In this document: positions 61,315-64,000 of the stretch, piece by piece
Position numbering within the stretch: the stretch's first letter is position 1
How the letters are laid out: the number at the start of each line of letters is the position of its first letter
NCBI RefSeq assembly: GCF_022513635.1
Contig: NZ_JAKWBL010000001.1
Location: forward strand, 1,922,001-1,986,000
Direction: 5' to 3'
Length of the DNA stretch: 64,000 nt
Source: Paraniabella ginsengisoli
GTDB taxonomy: Bacteria; Bacteroidota; Bacteroidia; Chitinophagales; Chitinophagaceae
Made by a program: the position numbers and the translations under genes
The notes under the pieces: model-generated
What the model saw: the letters and a program-made list of their open reading frames with translations, nothing else
The model's database searches: none
What the model was told of the DNA's origin: nothing

Positions 61315-64000
61315 ATGCAACTCAAAGGCCTGGTTCGTTTTTTTACGATTTTGCTTATCATTTATTCTCTCTATCAATTATCGTTTACCTGGTTTGTTCG
61401 TAATCATGAAAAGGAGCTTGAGAAGCAAGCCCAAAATTACGTAGCAAAAACTATCCTGCCGCAACGGCAAAGTATCCTGCAAATAAAGATTCGCAGCAGG
61501 TTTACCAGGAGTGGCTTAATGAGGCCTACGAGGCTAGGTTAGCGCGATTAAAAGACAGTACAAAAGATGAAACTGTAACTTATGGCTTTACCGGTCCCAT
61601 CAGCTATCAAAAAGCTAAAAACGAAGAATTGAATCTTGGTTTGGATCTTCAGGGCGGTATGAATGTGACGCTTGAAGTTGAAATGAGCGGTGTTATAAAA
61701 ACATTAGCCAATAATTCAAAAGATCCTAACTTTTTAAAGGCAATTGCAAACGCAGATAATCGTAAAGGAACGAGCGACGATAATTTTGTTAAGCTTTTTG
61801 TTGAAGAATACAAGAAACTTGTACCTAATGGCCGTTTGGCTGCTCTTTTTGCTAATGCAAATAATAGTGGTATAAAAGCTACAGATAGCGACAGCAAAGT
61901 AATTAGCTTTTTAAACGATCAGGCAAAAGTTGCTTTTGATAATACCGCTAAACTGATCACCACACGTATTGATAAATTTGGAGTTGCCCAACCGGGTATT
62001 AATCCCGATCCGGAAAAGCAAATCATTTCTGTTGAACTTCCTGGAGTTCAGGATAAAGAACGTGTAAGAAAAAATTTACAAGCCAGCGCTAATCTACAGT
62101 TTTGGGAAGTCTACACATTAAATGAAATCGGACAAAATATTCAATCTGCAGATGATGTATTTTTTGGTAAGAACAGTAAGAAAGATATAACCGATTCTAC
62201 TGAAAATAAAGATACAACCGCAACGGCATCGAGTCAGCCAGATTCCGCCAAAACAGCAGAAACTGCGAAAGCTGACACAGGTAATCTTCAGGACCAGTTG
62301 AAACAACTAGCAACTAAGGAAGCTCCTAAAGCAAATACTACGGCTAATGGCCAAGAAGCAGAAGCTAAGAAACACTTGATGGGATGGATAGATTTTAGTC
62401 TTGCTGCTCAGGGACGGATTAATGGTATTGGCTATGTAATGATAAAAGATACTGCTAAAGTTCGTGAAATATTAGAATCGCCAGAAGTAAAAAACAATTT
62501 CCGGCTGACTTAGTTTGGATGTTTAGTATCCCCGAAAAGAAATCCCCGGCTGTTGAATTACATGCAATTAAAACTTATGGACGCGAAACCGCTAAGCTGG
62601 GTGGGGAAATGGTTACCGATGCTGGTTATGATTTTGACCAAACCGGAAAAACCAATGTAAGCTTAACAATGAATCCGGCCGGAGCAAAAATATGGGCTGA
62701 CCTGACAAGAGCCAACGTAAATAGACCTATCGCGATTGTTGTAGATAATATTGTCTATTCGGCTCCAAATGTAGACGAAGCAATCGAGGGCGGTAGCTCA
62801 AGGATCTCTGGAAATTTCTCTCAGGAAGAAGCAAGTGATCTTTCTAATATCCTAAAAATTGGTAAACTCCCCGCTCCTGCTAAAATCGTTTCAGATACAA
62901 CAGTTGGGCCAACACTTGGTGCTGCAGCTTTACAAGGCGGTATGTGGTCTTTCATCATATCGTTTATAGTAATATTTATCTTAATGATCATTTACTATAA
63001 TACTGCCGGATGGATTGCCAATATTGCTTTAATATTAAACTTACTATTTACTATTGGTGTACTTGCGGGTTTTGGTTTTACACTAACCGCTCCTGGTATT
63101 GCCGGTTTAGTATTAACAATTGGTATGGCTGTTGATACCAATGTAATTATTTATGAAAGAATAAAAGAAGAACTTCGCAAAGGCAAAGGATATATCCCCG
63201 CTATTAATGATGGTTACAAGCATTCATTGTCTCCCGTTCTTGATGGGCACGTAACAACATTATTAACGGCTTGCATTCTTTTCTATTTTGGATTAGGTCC
63301 AGTGCGTGGATTTGCAACTACACAAATAATAGGTCTTCTGCTTTCATTATTCTGTGGTATACTCGTAAGCCGTTGGGTGAGTGATTGGTTCACTACTAAA
63401 AAGAGGCATCTTAATTATTTCAGCAAGATAGCCAACACCATTGAACGAAAATCTAATTTCAAGTTCATCGAATTCAGAAAAAGAGCTTACGTTATTTCGA
63501 TAATCATTATAGCGCTAGGCATCTCAACTATATTTAATGGATTTGACTACGGTGTGGAATTTGATGGTGGCCGCAGTTATAAAATTGAATTTGGTAAAAA
63601 GGTAGATGTTGAAGCAATCAGAAATGATTTAAAAACTGCATTCGAAGATGAAAACCCTATTATTAAAACGGTAGGTGACGAGAGCAGGCTTGATATTACT
63701 ACTTCTTACCTGATCCGTGATCCTAAAACGCAGGTAGCAGACTCCATTGTTGAGCATAAATTATATGATGGATTAAAGAAATACTTACCAGCAAATACAA
63801 GCTTCCAACAATTTGATGCGGTACATAAAAAGGAATCTAAAAAAGTATTGCCTACTATTTCGGATGACTTGAAAAAGGAGCATTAAAAGCTACATTGTTC
63901 GCTATGATTGCGATCTTCCTATATATCTTCCTTCGTTTCCGTGACTGGAGGTTCTCTTTGGGTACCATCTTCGCATTGGTACATGATACTCTCGTTACTT
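61315..64000 (+). CDS. secDF: Protein translocase SecDF fusion (3' end outside window)
   Basis: SecD and SecF as one polypeptide, the Bacteroidota arrangement; it uses proton motive force to help Sec export. Visible: first membrane segment (FFTILLIIYSLYQL), SecD LNLGLDLQGGMNVTLEVEM, periplasmic P1 head with ITTRIDKFGVAQPGINPDP, Ser/Thr/Ala-rich insert (about 62190-62350), membrane block with GMAVDTNVIIYERIKEELRKG (conserved Asp), then SecF beginning GFDYGVEFDGGRSYKIEF. Three single-base breaks: 61446-61450, 62498-62500, and 63872-63876, after which the reading continues ALKATLFAMIAIFLYIFLRF to the edge. The last SecF helices lie right of the window. Confidence 0.95.

Noticed and set aside
1..64000. 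Programmed -1 ribosomal frameshifting at A-rich slippery sites
   Set aside because: Many breaks fall on A6-A8 runs that could slip, but others are in T runs, at single G or T positions, or need a +1 shift, and they hit functionally unrelated genes including secDF and aminotransferase. Sequencing error explains all of them.

Overview
The window is a chromosomal segment of a Bacteroidota bacterium, most likely family Chitinophagaceae. The case rests on SusC/SusD pairs, a hybrid two-component regulator, AT-rich short leaders with TAnnTTTG promoter elements, SecD-SecF as one protein, lipoproteins with Cys-Lys-Lys after the lipobox, and the FAS1/DUF5007/DUF5008 outer-membrane gene set typical of that family. 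The genus cannot be fixed from sequence alone.

Region 1 (1-33477) is a large glycan/glycoprotein-utilisation locus. All catabolic genes lie on the minus strand. Reading in the transcribed direction: SusC-SusD-FAS1-DUF5007, then SusC-SusD-FAS1-DUF5008, then an alkaline-phosphatase-like/LamG lipoprotein, an M60 metallopeptidase with a discoidin domain, and a second phosphatase-like/LamG lipoprotein. A separately promoted GH29 fucosidase follows, then a third SusC-SusD with a GH88 hydrolase and another GH29 fucosidase that runs off the left edge. A plus-strand hybrid two-component regulator (29406-33477) faces away from them. A motif shared by the three upstream regions at 7703, 9561 and 29259 is a good candidate for its operator.

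Region 2 (33724-45235) is housekeeping: tRNA-Leu, an SPFH protein, peptidase T, a SlyD-type isomerase, methionyl-tRNA formyltransferase, a TrkA/TrkH potassium pair, a DinB-like protein, a LysM/SH3 secreted protein, panD and a UPF0104-type membrane protein.

Region 3 (45245-56349) is a minus-strand Ser/Thr-phosphorylation and cell-wall cluster: PknB-like kinase, an unknown protein, a PP2C phosphatase with a C-terminal membrane tail, a SEDS (RodA/FtsW) protein apparently fused to a class B penicillin-binding protein, an FHA protein, and a kinase-FHA protein. Its content mirrors the actinobacterial fha-pstP-rodA-pbpA-pknA-pknB cluster.

Region 4 (56524-64000) holds a fructosamine-kinase-family protein, a small PH-domain membrane protein, a TPR histidine kinase, an aspartate aminotransferase and secDF, cut by the right edge.

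Reading quality: I count 37 single-base frame breaks in 22 genes, nearly all one base missing from an A/T run of five to eight. Each heals to a full-length family member with one base change, so I treat them as sequencing errors and give one coordinate span per repaired gene. Dispersed palindromic repeats occur in several intergenic gaps. I see no rRNA, CRISPR array, prophage or complete insertion sequence.
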